This document shows positions 53,176 through 62,522 of a DNA stretch of 64,000 nucleotides, piece after piece. A program made the translations under genes and the position numbers. The DNA is from Bacillus sp. BA3 (lineage in GTDB: Bacteria > Bacillota > Bacilli > Bacillales > DSM-1321). The stretch covers positions 344,277 through 408,276 of the forward strand of contig PIZR01000002.1 of NCBI GenBank assembly GCA_002835675.1, in the 5' to 3' direction. The first letter of the stretch is position 1; each line of letters starts with the position of its first letter. The notes under the pieces were generated by a model. It was given only the letters and a program-made list of their open reading frames with translations. It was not told where the DNA came from and made no database searches.

Positions 53176-53784
53176 TTATTTTGCAGCGCTGTAACGTTTT
53201 GCAACCTCATCCCAGTTTACAACATTCCAGAAAGAATTGATGTATTCAGGACGACGGTTTTGGTAGTTTAGGTAGTATGCATGTTCCCAAACGTCCAATC
53301 CAAGAAGCGGTGTTTTACCTTCTGATAATGGATTGTCTTGGTTTGGTGTACTTGTTACTTCCAACTCGCCATTGTTGACTGCAAGCCAAGCCCAGCCAGA
53401 TCCAAAACGAGTAGTAGCCGCTTTAGCGAACTCTTCTTTAAAGCTGTCAAAGCTTCCGAATTTTGAAGTGATAGCATCCGCTAATTCACCAGTCGGTTGT
53501 CCGCCGCCGTTAGGTGAAAGGATTTCCCAGAATAAAGTGTGGTTAGCATGTCCGCCACCATTGTTGCGTACAGCTGTACGAACAGCTTCAGGTACTGCGT
53601 CAAGGTTAGCGACGATTTCTTCAACGCTTTTGCTTAGAAGTTCTTGGTTACCTTCTAGGGCATTGTTCAGGTTTGTCACATATGTGTTGTGATGTTTAGT
53701 GTGGTGAATGTTCATTGTTTCTTTGTCGATGTGTGGTTCTAATGCATCATATGCATACGGTAATTGTGGAAGTTCAAAAGCCAT
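53176..53784 (-). CDS. sodA: Superoxide dismutase (Mn/Fe type)
   Basis: A 202-residue enzyme of the Fe/Mn-SOD family. The four metal ligands are in place: H27, H82, D164 and H168 ([10 protein letters not shown]). The NHTLFWEIL and GSGWAWL motifs support Mn specificity. Isolated gene with its own terminator; AGGGAGG precedes the ATG. Confidence 0.97.
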   Translation of the reverse strand: MAFELPQLPYAYDALEPHIDKETMNIHHTKHHNTYVTNLNNALEGNQELLSKSVEEIVANLDAVPEAVRTAVRNNGGGHANHTLFWEILSPNGGGQPTGELADAITSKFGSFDSFKEEFAKAATTRFGSGWAWLAVNNGELEVTSTPNQDNPLSEGKTPLLGLDVWEHAYYLNYQNRRPEYINSFWNVVNWDEVAKRYSAAK

Positions 53785-53929
53785 AATAAAATTCCTCCCT
53801 ATGTAAGCTTTTATTTTTTGAGGGCTTCAGTTCTCGAAAGATACATAAAGCTCGCTAGAAATAGAGTATCAAATTTTTGTAACCGTTTCAAACCTTATGC
53901 CTCAATTTTTCATTTTTCGATTATATTTC

Positions 53930-54415
53930 CTATGAGAATACCACGAATAAAAAATATCCAATCATCAAAACTTGGATGATTCCTTTTGTGATGACGCTGC
54001 TTATAAAGCCTACAACGGAACCAAGGCCGATTTTCGAAGCAGTAACCGGGTCTTTTTTATGTACTAGGATTTCTGCCAGGAATGCCCCGATGAATGGTCC
54101 TATTAGTATTCCGAGGAACGGGATCACGAATGGCCCGACCAGAAGCCCAATCGTACTGCCCCAAATTCCCGCTTTCGTGCCTCCATACTTTTTGACCCCG
54201 ACCATGTTCGCAATGTAATCAGCTGCGAATAAAAGGATGACGAATAAAATTTGGACCGTCCAGAAAAACCAGCCAAATGGTTCAAAAGAATAAAATAGTC
54301 CATATAGCAATATTCCGCCGAAAATGAATAAAACACTTGGGATGATTGGAAAAATCAGACCGACAAACCCCATTATGAACATGAGGGTAATTATTATCCA
54401 AAATAGTGTATCCAT
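53930..54415 (-). CDS. yqgC: DUF456 membrane protein YqgC
   Basis: A 161-residue protein of four or five membrane helices with glycine-rich loops (GIWGSTIGLLVGPFVIPFLGILIGPFIGAFLAE), the DUF456 pattern. Function unknown. AAAGGGTG precedes tandem ATGs at 54418/54415; an ATG at 54436 is upstream. Divergent from yqgB. Confidence 0.88.
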   Translation of the reverse strand: MDTLFWIIITLMFIMGFVGLIFPIIPSVLFIFGGILLYGLFYSFEPFGWFFWTVQILFVILLFAADYIANMVGVKKYGGTKAGIWGSTIGLLVGPFVIPFLGILIGPFIGAFLAEILVHKKDPVTASKIGLGSVVGFISSVITKGIIQVLMIGYFLFVVFS

Positions 54416-54575
54416 CATTAACACACCCTTTCTCATTTTATATAATTTGACTTTATCTCTCCATAATTACCTCATTACTGATGGTTGAAACCAATGAAGC
54501 AGAATACAGGTTGTTTTATTTTTCCCATATAGTTAAAATTGGTTAGGAATCTTATATAGTTAGGTGCTGAAAACA

Positions 54576-55343
54576 TTGAACATATTCAAACAACTATGGG
54601 TAAGCTTGTATTCTCCTAAAGATATCGCTTCCTTTCAAAACCAAGGTATCGGGAAAACGATATTATTCGTTTTCTTTATAAGTCTCATCGCCTTTCTCCC
54701 TTCAGCTTTTTATTTCGGGACAATGATAGTTAACGGGATAGATGCGATGCACGAAACAGTATCCGAAGACTTACCGGCATTTGAAATCAAAAATGGCACG
54801 TTGACAACTGAACAAGATGAGCCGTTTAGCCTGAATAAAAACGGATATCAAATTTTTGTAGATGGCACGGGAGCTTTGACCCCGGAAGATGTAGCCACTA
54901 AAGCTGATGAAGCTGTCGCGCTTTTAAAGTCTGATCTGGTTTTCGTATCCGGAGGCAATGTGCAATCCTCTCCATATTCAGTTCTGGAGGGAGATAATAA
55001 GGAAATATCCACTTGGCTTGATTCAGTTGAATCTGTGCTGCCTATTATCCTTCCATTGCTTCTACTTATATTATACCTGTTTACTGCTAGCGGTATCTTC
55101 ATTAAAGTGACAATCCTTGCCGCTTTCGGTCTTTTTTTCAAAAATGCTCTTGGCCGTCCTCTTTCCTATAGGCATCTATGGAGAATCGGTGCTTACAGCA
55201 TAACGCTTGCCACGGTATTCTTCGCCATCATGGATGCTTTTCAAGCAATGGTACCGTTCGCTTCCATCATTAGCTGGTTTGTGACATTGATGATGTTATT
55301 CTTATCGATTAAAGAAACATCAGCCAATAAGATCGGAAATTGA
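54576..55343 (+). CDS. yqgB: DUF1189 membrane protein YqgB
   Basis: A 255-residue protein with six hydrophobic segments; the first (about 28-50) is followed by an extracellular domain to about 155 and then helices. Matches YqgB/DUF1189 by position and the opening MNIFKQLWVSLYSPKDIASFQ. The start TTG 54576 is chosen with TTAGGTG upstream; GTG 54564 is an alternative. Followed by a very strong hairpin terminator. Confidence 0.85.
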   Translation: MNIFKQLWVSLYSPKDIASFQNQGIGKTILFVFFISLIAFLPSAFYFGTMIVNGIDAMHETVSEDLPAFEIKNGTLTTEQDEPFSLNKNGYQIFVDGTGALTPEDVATKADEAVALLKSDLVFVSGGNVQSSPYSVLEGDNKEISTWLDSVESVLPIILPLLLLILYLFTASGIFIKVTILAAFGLFFKNALGRPLSYRHLWRIGAYSITLATVFFAIMDAFQAMVPFASIISWFVTLMMLFLSIKETSANKIGN

Positions 55344-55363
55344 CATTAATAAGATTGGACTCA

Positions 55364-55409
55364 GACTGTAGGGAAGCTCGATGAGAATCGAGCTTCCCTA
55401 CAGTCTTTT
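55364..55409 (+). terminator. Terminator of yqgB
   Basis: GACTGTAGGGAAGCTCGAT and its exact complement form a 19-bp stem around a 4-base loop, followed by TTTT. One of the strongest hairpins in the window. It directly precedes stem-loop repeat copy C. Confidence 0.9.
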
Positions 55410-55430
55410 AAGGCTTTGTAAAATTTGAAC

Positions 55431-55520
55431 GTTGATTGGAACCAGGGCGGTCTTTGCGCCTGCGGGGTCTCCCTAATACACGCTTTCCCGCAGGAGTCTC
55501 GCAAACCTGTTCCAATCAAC
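55431..55520. repeat. GC-rich stem-loop repeat, copy C
   Basis: A 90-bp element bounded by GTTGATTGGA and TCCAATCAAC, perfect 10-bp inverted ends. Inside: GCGCCTGCGGGGTCTCC and CTTTCCCGCAGGAGTCTCG, as in copy A. It is preceded by GTAAAATTTGAAC and followed by TTTTTTAAAATTCAGATAGA, the same flanks as copies A and B. Confidence 0.8.
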
Positions 55521-55716
55521 TTTTTTAAAATTCAGATAGAACCCCATTTAATTCGACCACCGGGTCCGGCTCTTTTTGCTTAAATAAAATCGGGTAATCC
55601 ATGCCTTTGCAGCATATGACTACAGTCATCATTTTTTTAATCTACTTAATTCGACAAAATACTCACTAAGTTATTCCTATACTTATGGTTGAAATAGTAA
55701 TTAAGAGGTGATAGAT

Positions 55717-55851
55717 GTGAAGGAGAGTCATATTGATGTACAGTGGTTGTTACTCATAATGGAGGCAAAAAAGAGTGGTCTGACCCCAAAGGAAATTCGC
55801 TCCTTTCTTAACACTCATTCAAATAATAAGGATGTTACTCAAATGAAATAG
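55717..55851 (+). CDS. SinI-like anti-repressor micro-protein
   Basis: A 44-residue protein starting at GTG 55717 after AAGAGGTG. HIDVQWLLLIMEAKKSGLTP-KEIRSFL fits the SinI dimerisation helices (D..W..LM.EAK......P.EIR.(Y/F)L). In B. subtilis SinI binds SinR and relieves repression of biofilm genes. No SinR-like gene is in the window. It is followed by yqfZ. The name sinI is not assigned because the partner is unseen. Confidence 0.85.
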   Translation: MKESHIDVQWLLLIMEAKKSGLTPKEIRSFLNTHSNNKDVTQMK

Positions 55852-55965
55852 AAAAATTTGAATGGCCACTCTCATATTCCATTTGAAGAATTGCCCATTT
55901 TTAGGCATATTTTTTGCCCCCTCCAAGTATAGATGAATTAAAGACAAGCTTGGGAGGATGGAAAA

Positions 55966-56298
55966 TTGAAACGGCTACTGCTTTTTATCTCATTCTGTTT
56001 CACTTTATTTATTATTTATTTTGATATGACTACGGGTACCCTGCCGGCTTCCCATCCACCGGCCTCTACAGGCGAACAGGCCGTCCCGGCCAGCAAGCCT
56101 GCATCCGCACCATCTGCGGCCTATAAAGAAATTACCATGAAACCGGGTGATACCTTACTTTCCATCGTCGAAACGGAAAAAGGCGGATCCAATCAGCCAA
56201 TCGAAACGATCATCACTGACTTTCAAAGTTTGAATGAAGGATTGAAGCCCGAGGATATGCAGATTGGCAAAACATATAAGATTCCCGTTTACAAATAA
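55966..56298 (+). CDS. yqfZ: LysM-domain protein YqfZ
   Basis: A 110-residue exported protein: N-terminal hydrophobic helix (LLFISFCFTLFIIYFDM), a Pro/Ala/Ser-rich linker and a LysM domain (ITMKPGDTLLSIVE...IITDFQSLNEGLKPEDMQIGKTYKIPV). Probably binds peptidoglycan or spore cortex. Start TTG 55966 with GGGAGG upstream. ispG follows with its own promoter. Confidence 0.88.
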   Translation: MKRLLLFISFCFTLFIIYFDMTTGTLPASHPPASTGEQAVPASKPASAPSAAYKEITMKPGDTLLSIVETEKGGSNQPIETIITDFQSLNEGLKPEDMQIGKTYKIPVYK

Positions 56299-56415
56299 CC
56301 CCCATAATAGGAATCTCCCCCTTCACAAGAACCATTAAGGGGATTTCCCAGCATCGATTGTATCCAGAAATTAGGGGATGTCTCGTGATGAAAAAACATT
56401 ATGCGTCCTATTTCC

Positions 56416-56444
56416 TTGTCAAGCGGTATGTACATTGATACAAT
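56416..56444 (+). promoter_or_regulatory. Sigma-A promoter of ispG
   Basis: TTGTCA at 56416-56421, exactly 17 bases, TACAAT at 56439-56444. The transcript would start about 50 bases before the TTG start codon. Near-consensus. Confidence 0.75.
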
Positions 56445-56503
56445 ATTTCAGAGAAACAAATTAAAAATCAAAACTGATTTTTTCCTAAAGGAGAGAATTC
56501 CAC

Positions 56504-57625
56504 TTGAGTGAAATCATACATCGCACCAAGACGCGGCCAATTAAAGTCGGAAACTTAACGATTGGCGGCAATAATGAAGTTATCGTACAAAGCATGACAA
56601 CGACAAAAACACATGATGTTGAAGCAACGGTTGCAGAGATTCTTCGCCTTGAAGAAGCTGGATGTCAAATCGTACGTGTCGCCTGTCCGGATGAAAGGGC
56701 AGCTGATGCAATCTCTGAGATAAAAAAACGGATAAACATCCCTCTTGTAGTCGATATTCATTTCGATTATAAACTTGCTCTGAAGGCAATCGAGGGCGGA
56801 GCTGATAAAATCAGGATTAATCCTGGTAACATCGGTCGCCGTGAAAAGGTTGAAGCAGTAGTGAAAGCTGCGAAGGCTAAAGGAATACCAATTCGCATCG
56901 GGGTCAATGCTGGTTCTCTAGAGAAGAAAATCATCGAGAAATATGGCTTCCCGACTGCTGATGGAATGGTAGAAAGTGCTTTACACCATATTAAGATCCT
57001 GGAAGATCTGGACTTTCATGACATTATCGTTTCCATGAAGGCTTCCGATGTGAATTTAGCCATCGAGGCATATGAAAAAGCTTCGAAAGCATTCGATTAT
57101 CCTTTACATCTTGGGATCACGGAATCAGGTACACTGTTTTCAGGAACCGTAAAAAGCGCTGCCGGACTAGGTGCCATCCTAAGTCAGGGCATCGGAAGCA
57201 CGATGCGTGTTTCCTTAAGTGCCGATCCTGTCGAAGAGGTGAAGGTGGCAAGGGAGCTTCTAAAAGTATTTGGCCTTGCTTCCAACATGGCCACTTTAAT
57301 TTCCTGCCCTACTTGCGGTCGAATCGAGATTGATTTGATTTCCATCGCCAATGAAGTTGAAGAGTACATCCAGACGGTCAAAGCGCCAATCAAGGTATCA
57401 GTGCTTGGTTGTGCGGTAAACGGCCCTGGAGAAGCCCGTGAGGCTGATATCGGCATTGCCGGGGCCCGAGGTGAAGGTTTACTGTTTAGAAAAGGTCAAA
57501 TTGTTCGTAAAGTGCCTGAAGAGACGATGGTCGAGGAACTTAAAAAAGAAATTGACAAAATCGCTGAAGAGTACTATGAAAAACAAAGAGCCGAAGCTGC
57601 TGCTGCAGCTTTACTAAATAAATAA
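56504..57625 (+). CDS. ispG: 4-hydroxy-3-methylbut-2-enyl diphosphate synthase (flavodoxin type)
   Basis: The 373-residue GcpE enzyme of the MEP isoprenoid pathway. The barrel starts [16 protein letters not shown]; [4Fe-4S] cysteines are in ISCPTCGR and [19 protein letters not shown] precedes the TTG start at 56504. The length and context (yqfY) match B. subtilis. Ends at a strong terminator. Confidence 0.97.
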   Translation: MSEIIHRTKTRPIKVGNLTIGGNNEVIVQSMTTTKTHDVEATVAEILRLEEAGCQIVRVACPDERAADAISEIKKRINIPLVVDIHFDYKLALKAIEGGADKIRINPGNIGRREKVEAVVKAAKAKGIPIRIGVNAGSLEKKIIEKYGFPTADGMVESALHHIKILEDLDFHDIIVSMKASDVNLAIEAYEKASKAFDYPLHLGITESGTLFSGTVKSAAGLGAILSQGIGSTMRVSLSADPVEEVKVARELLKVFGLASNMATLISCPTCGRIEIDLISIANEVEEYIQTVKAPIKVSVLGCAVNGPGEAREADIGIAGARGEGLLFRKGQIVRKVPEETMVEELKKEIDKIAEEYYEKQRAEAAAAALLNK

Positions 57626-57630
57626 AACAA

Positions 57631-57662
57631 AAAATCCCGATGTTTCATTATCGGGATTTTTT
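57631..57662 (+). terminator. Terminator of ispG
   Basis: AAAAATCCCGAT and ATCGGGATTTTT with an 8-base loop, followed by T6 on the plus strand. Confidence 0.9.
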
Positions 57663-57680
57663 GTTTTATACAATTTGAAA

Positions 57681-57722
57681 AAACCCTTTGATGCATTTCG
57701 GAAAATGACATCAAAGGGTTTA
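57681..57722 (-). terminator. Terminator of yqfX
   Basis: AAACCCTTTGATG and CATCAAAGGGTTT form a 13-bp stem; T6 follows on the minus strand. It lies 7 bases past the yqfX stop. Confidence 0.88.
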
Positions 57723-57729
57723 ATGGTGT

Positions 57730-58200
57730 TTAAAAGAACGGCAGGATGAATATGCCAACGATGATGGAGATTGCACCAATGACGATGGCCCAAGTACCTA
57801 AGTTCGATCCCCGGCTTCTGGCCACTATCCCTACAATGATACCCACAATCCCTAAAATGAAGGGCATCATGAATAAAGATATAATGGAGATGATCAAAGC
57901 TATGACACCAATCGCTTTCCCTCTTGATGCCACATCCCCAGATCCATTATCCTCTGCACGTCCATCATTTTTATATGACCTGATTCTCTGAGGCGGTGTT
58001 GAAATTTCGGCAGACGTTTCTTCCTGATACCGGTTATCCATATTGGTTATGGTCCCACGACTTTCATATCGTCTGTCATCTTCAGGTGTATCTTCATTAT
58101 AATACCGCTCATGATGCTGATCATCCACAACGGTTGGTTCACTGCCCTCTTTCGCCAATTGCATTTCGTCGTCAATACTGGAGTATTGATCTTTTTCCAT
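57730..58200 (-). CDS. yqfX: Membrane protein YqfX (DUF4190-like)
   Basis: A 156-residue protein with a hydrophilic acidic N-terminal half (to about 100) and two glycine-rich hydrophobic helices (IGVIALIISIISLFMMPFILGIVGIIVGIVA, LGTWAIVIGAISIIVGIFIL) typical of DUF4190. Function unknown. ATG 58200 (MEKDQYSS) follows GTGAGG; ATGs at 58221 and 58263 are less likely. Confidence 0.82.
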   Translation of the reverse strand: MEKDQYSSIDDEMQLAKEGSEPTVVDDQHHERYYNEDTPEDDRRYESRGTITNMDNRYQEETSAEISTPPQRIRSYKNDGRAEDNGSGDVASRGKAIGVIALIISIISLFMMPFILGIVGIIVGIVARSRGSNLGTWAIVIGAISIIVGIFILPFF

Positions 58201-58368
58201 TCGTGCATCCCTCACTTTCATTTGTGAAGCATTTATAGTGTATGTAAAAATCGCGGATCCCATCGTGAAAATGGTTTCATATCTTGGAAATAAATACGGG
58301 TATTTACCAAAGCTATGATGGGATATGTTACACTATTACAAGTATTGAAAATGAGGGAGAGATTCATC

Positions 58369-58953
58369 ATGAAAAAACGTTTTGGCATCGATATAGACGG
58401 GACTGTTACAAGACCTGATTCCATGGTCCCCTTTTTAAATAAAGCTTTCCAGCTGAATTTAGCTTATGAGGACATTACCGAATATGACTTATTCCCTTTC
58501 GTGAATGTTCCAAAAGAGGATTTCACTAAATGGTTCATTGAGAGCGAGCCACTCATCTATTCGGAATCATTATTGGCTGAAGGTGCGAAAGATGTATTGG
58601 AAAAATGGACTGAACACGCTAACCTTTATTTCATAAGTGCCAGAAGTAACCGTTTATTTGATGTAACCAAAAATTGGTTCACGTCGAATGAAGTCCTATA
58701 TGATCATATTGAGCTTGTAGGCTCACACGATAAAGTGGCTGCAGCCAAAAAATTCGAAGTCGATCTCTTTTTAGAGGACAAGCACGATAATGCAGTGGCG
58801 ATTTCGGAAGAGTGTAAAATACCCGTGATTTTATTTAATACTCCTTACAACCAAGATCCCGTGCCTGAAAGGGTGATTCGGGTCAACAATTGGCAAGAAG
58901 CATCTGCATGGGTGAATAATTGGATGTCAGGGCAACCGGTAACTATAAAATGA
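58369..58953 (+). CDS. yqfW: HAD-family nucleotidase YqfW
   Basis: A 194-residue cytoplasmic HAD phosphatase: IDIDGTVTRPD (DxD motif), ARSNRLF and EDKHDNAVA near 145. Resembles 5'(3')-deoxyribonucleotidases. The start ATG 58369 follows GAGGGAGAG; the frame is open to 58315 without a site. The terminator is shared with zur. Confidence 0.88.
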   Translation: MKKRFGIDIDGTVTRPDSMVPFLNKAFQLNLAYEDITEYDLFPFVNVPKEDFTKWFIESEPLIYSESLLAEGAKDVLEKWTEHANLYFISARSNRLFDVTKNWFTSNEVLYDHIELVGSHDKVAAAKKFEVDLFLEDKHDNAVAISEECKIPVILFNTPYNQDPVPERVIRVNNWQEASAWVNNWMSGQPVTIK

Positions 58954-58960
58954 GACAAGA

Positions 58961-58993
58961 AAAAACCATTGACTGGAGGTCAATGGTTTTTAT
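58961..58993. terminator. Bidirectional terminator yqfW/zur
   Basis: AAAAACCATTGAC and GTCAATGGTTTTT form the stem, overlapping the zur stop codon, with A/T-runs in both directions. Confidence 0.88.
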
Positions 58994-59415
58994 GCATCCA
59001 AAGATACGCTACATGCGGGACAGCGTCCGTAAATTTCAAATTTATGACCCGAAACATCGTAGTCCTTCAAGCTTTCCTGGAGTTCCTGCATCGGGCACAG
59101 TTCGATTTCTTTCGTTTTTCCACAATTTAAACAGATGAAGTGGTGATGGTGGGAAGAATGACCGCATGTAAAACGAAAACGCTTTTCCCCTTCCAACTCG
59201 GTCGCTTCAAAGATGCCCAGTTCTACAAATAAGGAAAGATTTCTGTAAATCGTATCGAAGCTTAAACCTGGATAATCCTGTTTCATATTCTCCAATACAT
59301 CTTTGGCCGTTAAATATTTATCGCTGGAAGAGAAAAGCTGCAGCATTTCTTCCCTCTTTCCTGTATGCTTAAAACCTTTATCTTTTAATAGTTGCATGGC
59401 AGTAGTTACGTTCAT
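58990..59415 (-). CDS. zur: Zinc uptake repressor Zur (Fur family)
   Basis: A 141-residue Fur-family repressor: winged helix ([33 protein letters not shown]) and C-terminal zinc sites with structural cysteines [13 protein letters not shown] and CPACSVS and His-rich [16 protein letters not shown] 59415 follows GGGGTGATG. It ends the znuC-znuB-zur operon, a feedback arrangement in which zinc-bound Zur represses its own uptake genes. B. subtilis zur (yqfV) lies at the same place but without the ABC genes. Confidence 0.94.
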   Translation of the reverse strand: MNVTTAMQLLKDKGFKHTGKREEMLQLFSSSDKYLTAKDVLENMKQDYPGLSFDTIYRNLSLFVELGIFEATELEGEKRFRFTCGHSSHHHHFICLNCGKTKEIELCPMQELQESLKDYDVSGHKFEIYGRCPACSVSLDA

Positions 59416-59428
59416 TACATCACCCCAT

Positions 59429-60262
59429 CTATCGATTTTTCCACTTATCAAACAAAATTGACAAGATGAGAATTAGTACAGCTATTATTACAATGGTCCC
59501 GCCAGGAGCAAGGTCAAGGTTATATGATAAGAATAATCCGCCTATGACAGACACTTCACCGAATAAGACCGAATATCCAATCATCTGCTTAAAACCCTTT
59601 GCAAAGCGGAGACTAGCAGCTACCGGGAGCGTCATAAGTGAAGAAACAAGTAATATGCCAATGATTTTCATGGAAGCGGCAATGACCAATGCGACCATTA
59701 CAATAAAAATAAAATGAATCGCTTTATAAGGTATTCCGGACGCTTTCGCATGCTCTTCATCAAAAGATAACAGAAATAGTTCTTTATATAATAGGGTGAG
59801 CATCAAGGCTACGACTATCCCCACTGCCAAAATGACATATAAGTCCGCCCGGCTGACGGCACTGACACTGCCGAATAAATAACCGTATAAATCCGTATTG
59901 AAACCATCTGCAATGGATATGAAAATGACACTGAGACCCATGCCGCCTGACATTATGATCGGGATTGCAAGCTCTTGATAATGCTTGTACACCCCTCTTA
60001 ATTTTTCAATGAATAATGAACCACCTACAGAAAAGGCCATTCCTATATAAAGTGGATTCAATCCTGCTAAAGATAGAAAGCTCTTCTGCAGCAATAAACT
60101 AAACGCTATCCCAGCAAGCGCTACATGACTTAGCGCATCGGAAATCATCGACATCCGCCTTACCACGACAAAAACGCCCACTAATGGCGCAATCGCTCCG
60201 ATGATGATTCCGGTCAAAAATGCGTTCTGCAAAAATTCAAATTGCAATATCCCCGATATCAT
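59429..60262 (-). CDS. znuB: Zinc ABC transporter permease
   Basis: A 277-residue ABC-3-family permease (AdcB/ZnuB) with about eight hydrophobic segments and the conserved [21 protein letters not shown] and [24 protein letters not shown] region (here [15 protein letters not shown]). ATG 60262 follows GGAGG with an 8-base spacer. The gap to zur is 13 bases. The matching binding protein is not in the window. Confidence 0.92.
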   Translation of the reverse strand: MISGILQFEFLQNAFLTGIIIGAIAPLVGVFVVVRRMSMISDALSHVALAGIAFSLLLQKSFLSLAGLNPLYIGMAFSVGGSLFIEKLRGVYKHYQELAIPIIMSGGMGLSVIFISIADGFNTDLYGYLFGSVSAVSRADLYVILAVGIVVALMLTLLYKELFLLSFDEEHAKASGIPYKAIHFIFIVMVALVIAASMKIIGILLVSSLMTLPVAASLRFAKGFKQMIGYSVLFGEVSVIGGLFLSYNLDLAPGGTIVIIAVLILILSILFDKWKNR

Positions 60263-60283
60263 TGGGCTATCCTCCAAAACATA

Positions 60284-61048
60284 TTAATGATCATGATTTA
60301 AAAATTGGACCCCATGTCCATAAATGGACGAGAGCTCACCTTCATCCAGCTCATTATATTCACAGGCATCCCCGTGAAAATGAAGCTTTTTATTTAAACA
60401 GGCGACATGTGTGACTTTATCGGTCACAGTACCAACATCATGAGTTACTAAAATCAGGGTTATACCTAATTTTTCATTCAACATCTCAAGCATTTCATAA
60501 AATTGGTGGACGTTTTTTGAATCAACGCCAACCGTAGGCTCATCCAATATCATCAATTCCGGTTCGCTGACCAGTGACCGGGCAATGAACACCCGCTGCT
60601 GCTGGCCTCCGGACAATTCCCCGATATTGCGGTTCTGATATTCAAGCATATCCACGGATTCCAGAGCCTTCTTCACCTTTTGCTTATCCTCTTTGCCTGC
60701 AAACTTAAACAAGCCGATTTTTTTGGTCAAACCACTCTGAACCACTTCAAAAACTGTGGCAGGAAACCCAGAGTTGAAAGAGTTGGCCTTTTGGGAAACG
60801 AAACCGACCTTTTGCCAATCTTTAAAGCGTCGTATGTCTTCCCCGAAAATTTCAATCTTTCCCTTTTGGAGCTTGAACAGACCAAGCAGCAACTTCAAAA
60901 GCGTTGACTTACCGGATCCATTAGGCCCAACGATTGCTAAGAAGGCCCCTCTAGGGATTTCAAGAGAAACATGTTCCAGCACTAGATCTTTTGTATATTT
61001 GTAAGATATATCTTCAAATTTAACTATGGGGTTTACTACATTATCCAA
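60284..61048 (-). CDS. znuC: Zinc ABC transporter ATP-binding protein
   Basis: A 254-residue ATPase: Walker A GPNGSGKST, signature LSGGQQQR, Walker B MILDEPTVGVD, switch VTHDVG and a His-rich end (YGHGVQFLNHDH). I place the start at TTG 61048, since AGGTG lies 6 bases before it; the frame is open to GTG 61057 inside that site. The dyad operator lies 30 bases upstream. Confidence 0.93.
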   Translation of the reverse strand: MDNVVNPIVKFEDISYKYTKDLVLEHVSLEIPRGAFLAIVGPNGSGKSTLLKLLLGLFKLQKGKIEIFGEDIRRFKDWQKVGFVSQKANSFNSGFPATVFEVVQSGLTKKIGLFKFAGKEDKQKVKKALESVDMLEYQNRNIGELSGGQQQRVFIARSLVSEPELMILDEPTVGVDSKNVHQFYEMLEMLNEKLGITLILVTHDVGTVTDKVTHVACLNKKLHFHGDACEYNELDEGELSSIYGHGVQFLNHDH

Positions 61049-61066
61049 AGAGATCACCTATTTTTT

Positions 61067-61092
61067 TAAGAATCATTACGATTAACAATCGT
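61067..61092. promoter_or_regulatory. Candidate Zur operator upstream of znuC
   Basis: ACGATT-AAC-AATCGT (61078-61092) is a perfect inverted repeat, and on the minus strand TCGTAATGATT extends it to most of one arm of the Zur consensus TCGTAATNATTACGA. It lies at the position expected for an operator, about 20-45 bases before the TTG. Direct binding is inferred. Confidence 0.6.
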
Positions 61093-61263
61093 TAGTATAA
61101 ATCAAAGAAGCCAAGATGTAAAGAAACCGGTCCTCTGAACAAGTGCCGGTACGCCCTGAACCACAAAAAAGTGTGAGCTGAACCAAACTTACCGTAATCA
61201 AACAAAGTTTCATGTTCACATACGTCTTCCTCCTTCATATGTTTTAACAAAGGAGGAGATCGT

Positions 61264-61524
61264 TTGAAATTATTTGAAATGATGGTCAATCATAAAATCA
61301 ACAGTATTCGCCCCGATGAACTGCTTTCCCTTGCTAAACAGCATAAGGTTGCACTCACTCAAAAACAAGCACAGGATATCACTGCACTTCTAGCAGGTAA
61401 AAATATTAACATTTTTGATATACGTCAAAGACAGAACGTGCTTGGTCAAATTACAAAAGTTGCCGGAGCAAGCACAGCCAGGGAAATAGAATCCCTCTTC
61501 AACAACCTTACTTCCACTTTTTAG
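61264..61524 (+). CDS. yqfT: DUF2624 protein YqfT
   Basis: An 86-residue all-helical soluble protein (MKLFEMMVNHKINSIRPDELLSLAKQHKVALTQKQ) matching YqfT. Function unknown. TTG start at 61264 after AAAGGAGGAG. It faces nfo on the opposite strand with a hairpin between. Confidence 0.87.
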   Translation: MKLFEMMVNHKINSIRPDELLSLAKQHKVALTQKQAQDITALLAGKNINIFDIRQRQNVLGQITKVAGASTAREIESLFNNLTSTF

Positions 61525-61574
61525 AGATCTTAAGCCAGCTGCAGCTTTATCTGAGCATACTTATGCAAATGAAA

Positions 61575-61604
61575 GGACGATTCATCTTTTTCGATGAATC
61601 GTCC
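61575..61604. terminator. Hairpin yqfT/nfo
   Basis: GGACGATTCATC and GATGAATCGTCC form a 12-bp stem with a T6-type loop. T-runs are weak on both sides; still the likely terminator for the convergent pair. Confidence 0.65.
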
Positions 61605-61613
61605 CTATTATGA

Positions 61614-62510
61614 TTATTGTTGAGATCTGATCTTATCCAATAAATCTTCATCAAATTGATTATTCTTGAACATATCAATTTCAAATTTATATGGTGCCTT
61701 TTTGTCTTTTTTGTCTTCCCCTACATAAGGTGTTTCCAGGATTTTCGGAACACTGCTTAATTGCGGATGGTGAACAATAGCATTCAACGCTTTAAAACCA
61801 ATATGACCAAATCCAATGTTTTCATGGCGGTCCTTGCGCATGCCGCGTTCATTTTTGCTATCGTTTATGTGAAGGACCTTGATGCGGTCAACACCGACCA
61901 ATTTATCAAATTCATTCAGTACGCCATCAAAATCCTCGATGATATTATATCCGGCATCGTGAGTATGGCAAGTATCGAAGCAAACCGATAGTTTTTCATT
62001 ATGGGTAACACCATCAATGATCATCGCCAGCTCTTCGAAAGACCTGCCACATTCAGACCCTTTGCCTGCCATCGTTTCAAGGGCAATCTGAACTTTATCG
62101 TCGGCAGTCAGCACCTCATTCAAACCTTCGATGATTCTCTTGATACCCAGTTCACTGCCTGCACCAACATGCGCACCTGGATGAAGTACGATCTGCCTTG
62201 CGCCAATGGCTTCGGTCCGATCGATTTCGCTGCGTAAGAAGTTGACTCCAAGCTCGTATGTGGCTGGATTCGTTGTATTTCCTATATTAATGATATACGG
62301 GGCATGGACTACGATATCGCTGATTCCATTCTCCTCCATATGCAGTCTTCCGGCTTCGATATTTAAATCCTCGATTTTTTTACGTCTTGTGTTTTGAGGG
62401 GCCCCTGTATAGATCATGAATGTGTTGGAGCCATACGAAGCCGCTTCTTGACTCGCAGCAAGTAGCATACCTTTCCCGCTCATTGAAACATGCGATCCGA
62501 TCTTCAGCAT
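61614..62510 (-). CDS. nfo: Endonuclease IV
   Basis: A 298-residue AP endonuclease of the AP endonuclease 2 family with a TIM barrel and three zinc sites: [29 protein letters not shown] and HINDSK. It repairs abasic sites and acts in spore germination repair in B. subtilis (yqfS). Begins [12 protein letters not shown]. Follows cshB by 12 bases. Confidence 0.97.
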   Translation of the reverse strand: MLKIGSHVSMSGKGMLLAASQEAASYGSNTFMIYTGAPQNTRRKKIEDLNIEAGRLHMEENGISDIVVHAPYIINIGNTTNPATYELGVNFLRSEIDRTEAIGARQIVLHPGAHVGAGSELGIKRIIEGLNEVLTADDKVQIALETMAGKGSECGRSFEELAMIIDGVTHNEKLSVCFDTCHTHDAGYNIIEDFDGVLNEFDKLVGVDRIKVLHINDSKNERGMRKDRHENIGFGHIGFKALNAIVHHPQLSSVPKILETPYVGEDKKDKKAPYKFEIDMFKNNQFDEDLLDKIRSQQ

Positions 62511-62522
62511 CTGATTTCTCCC

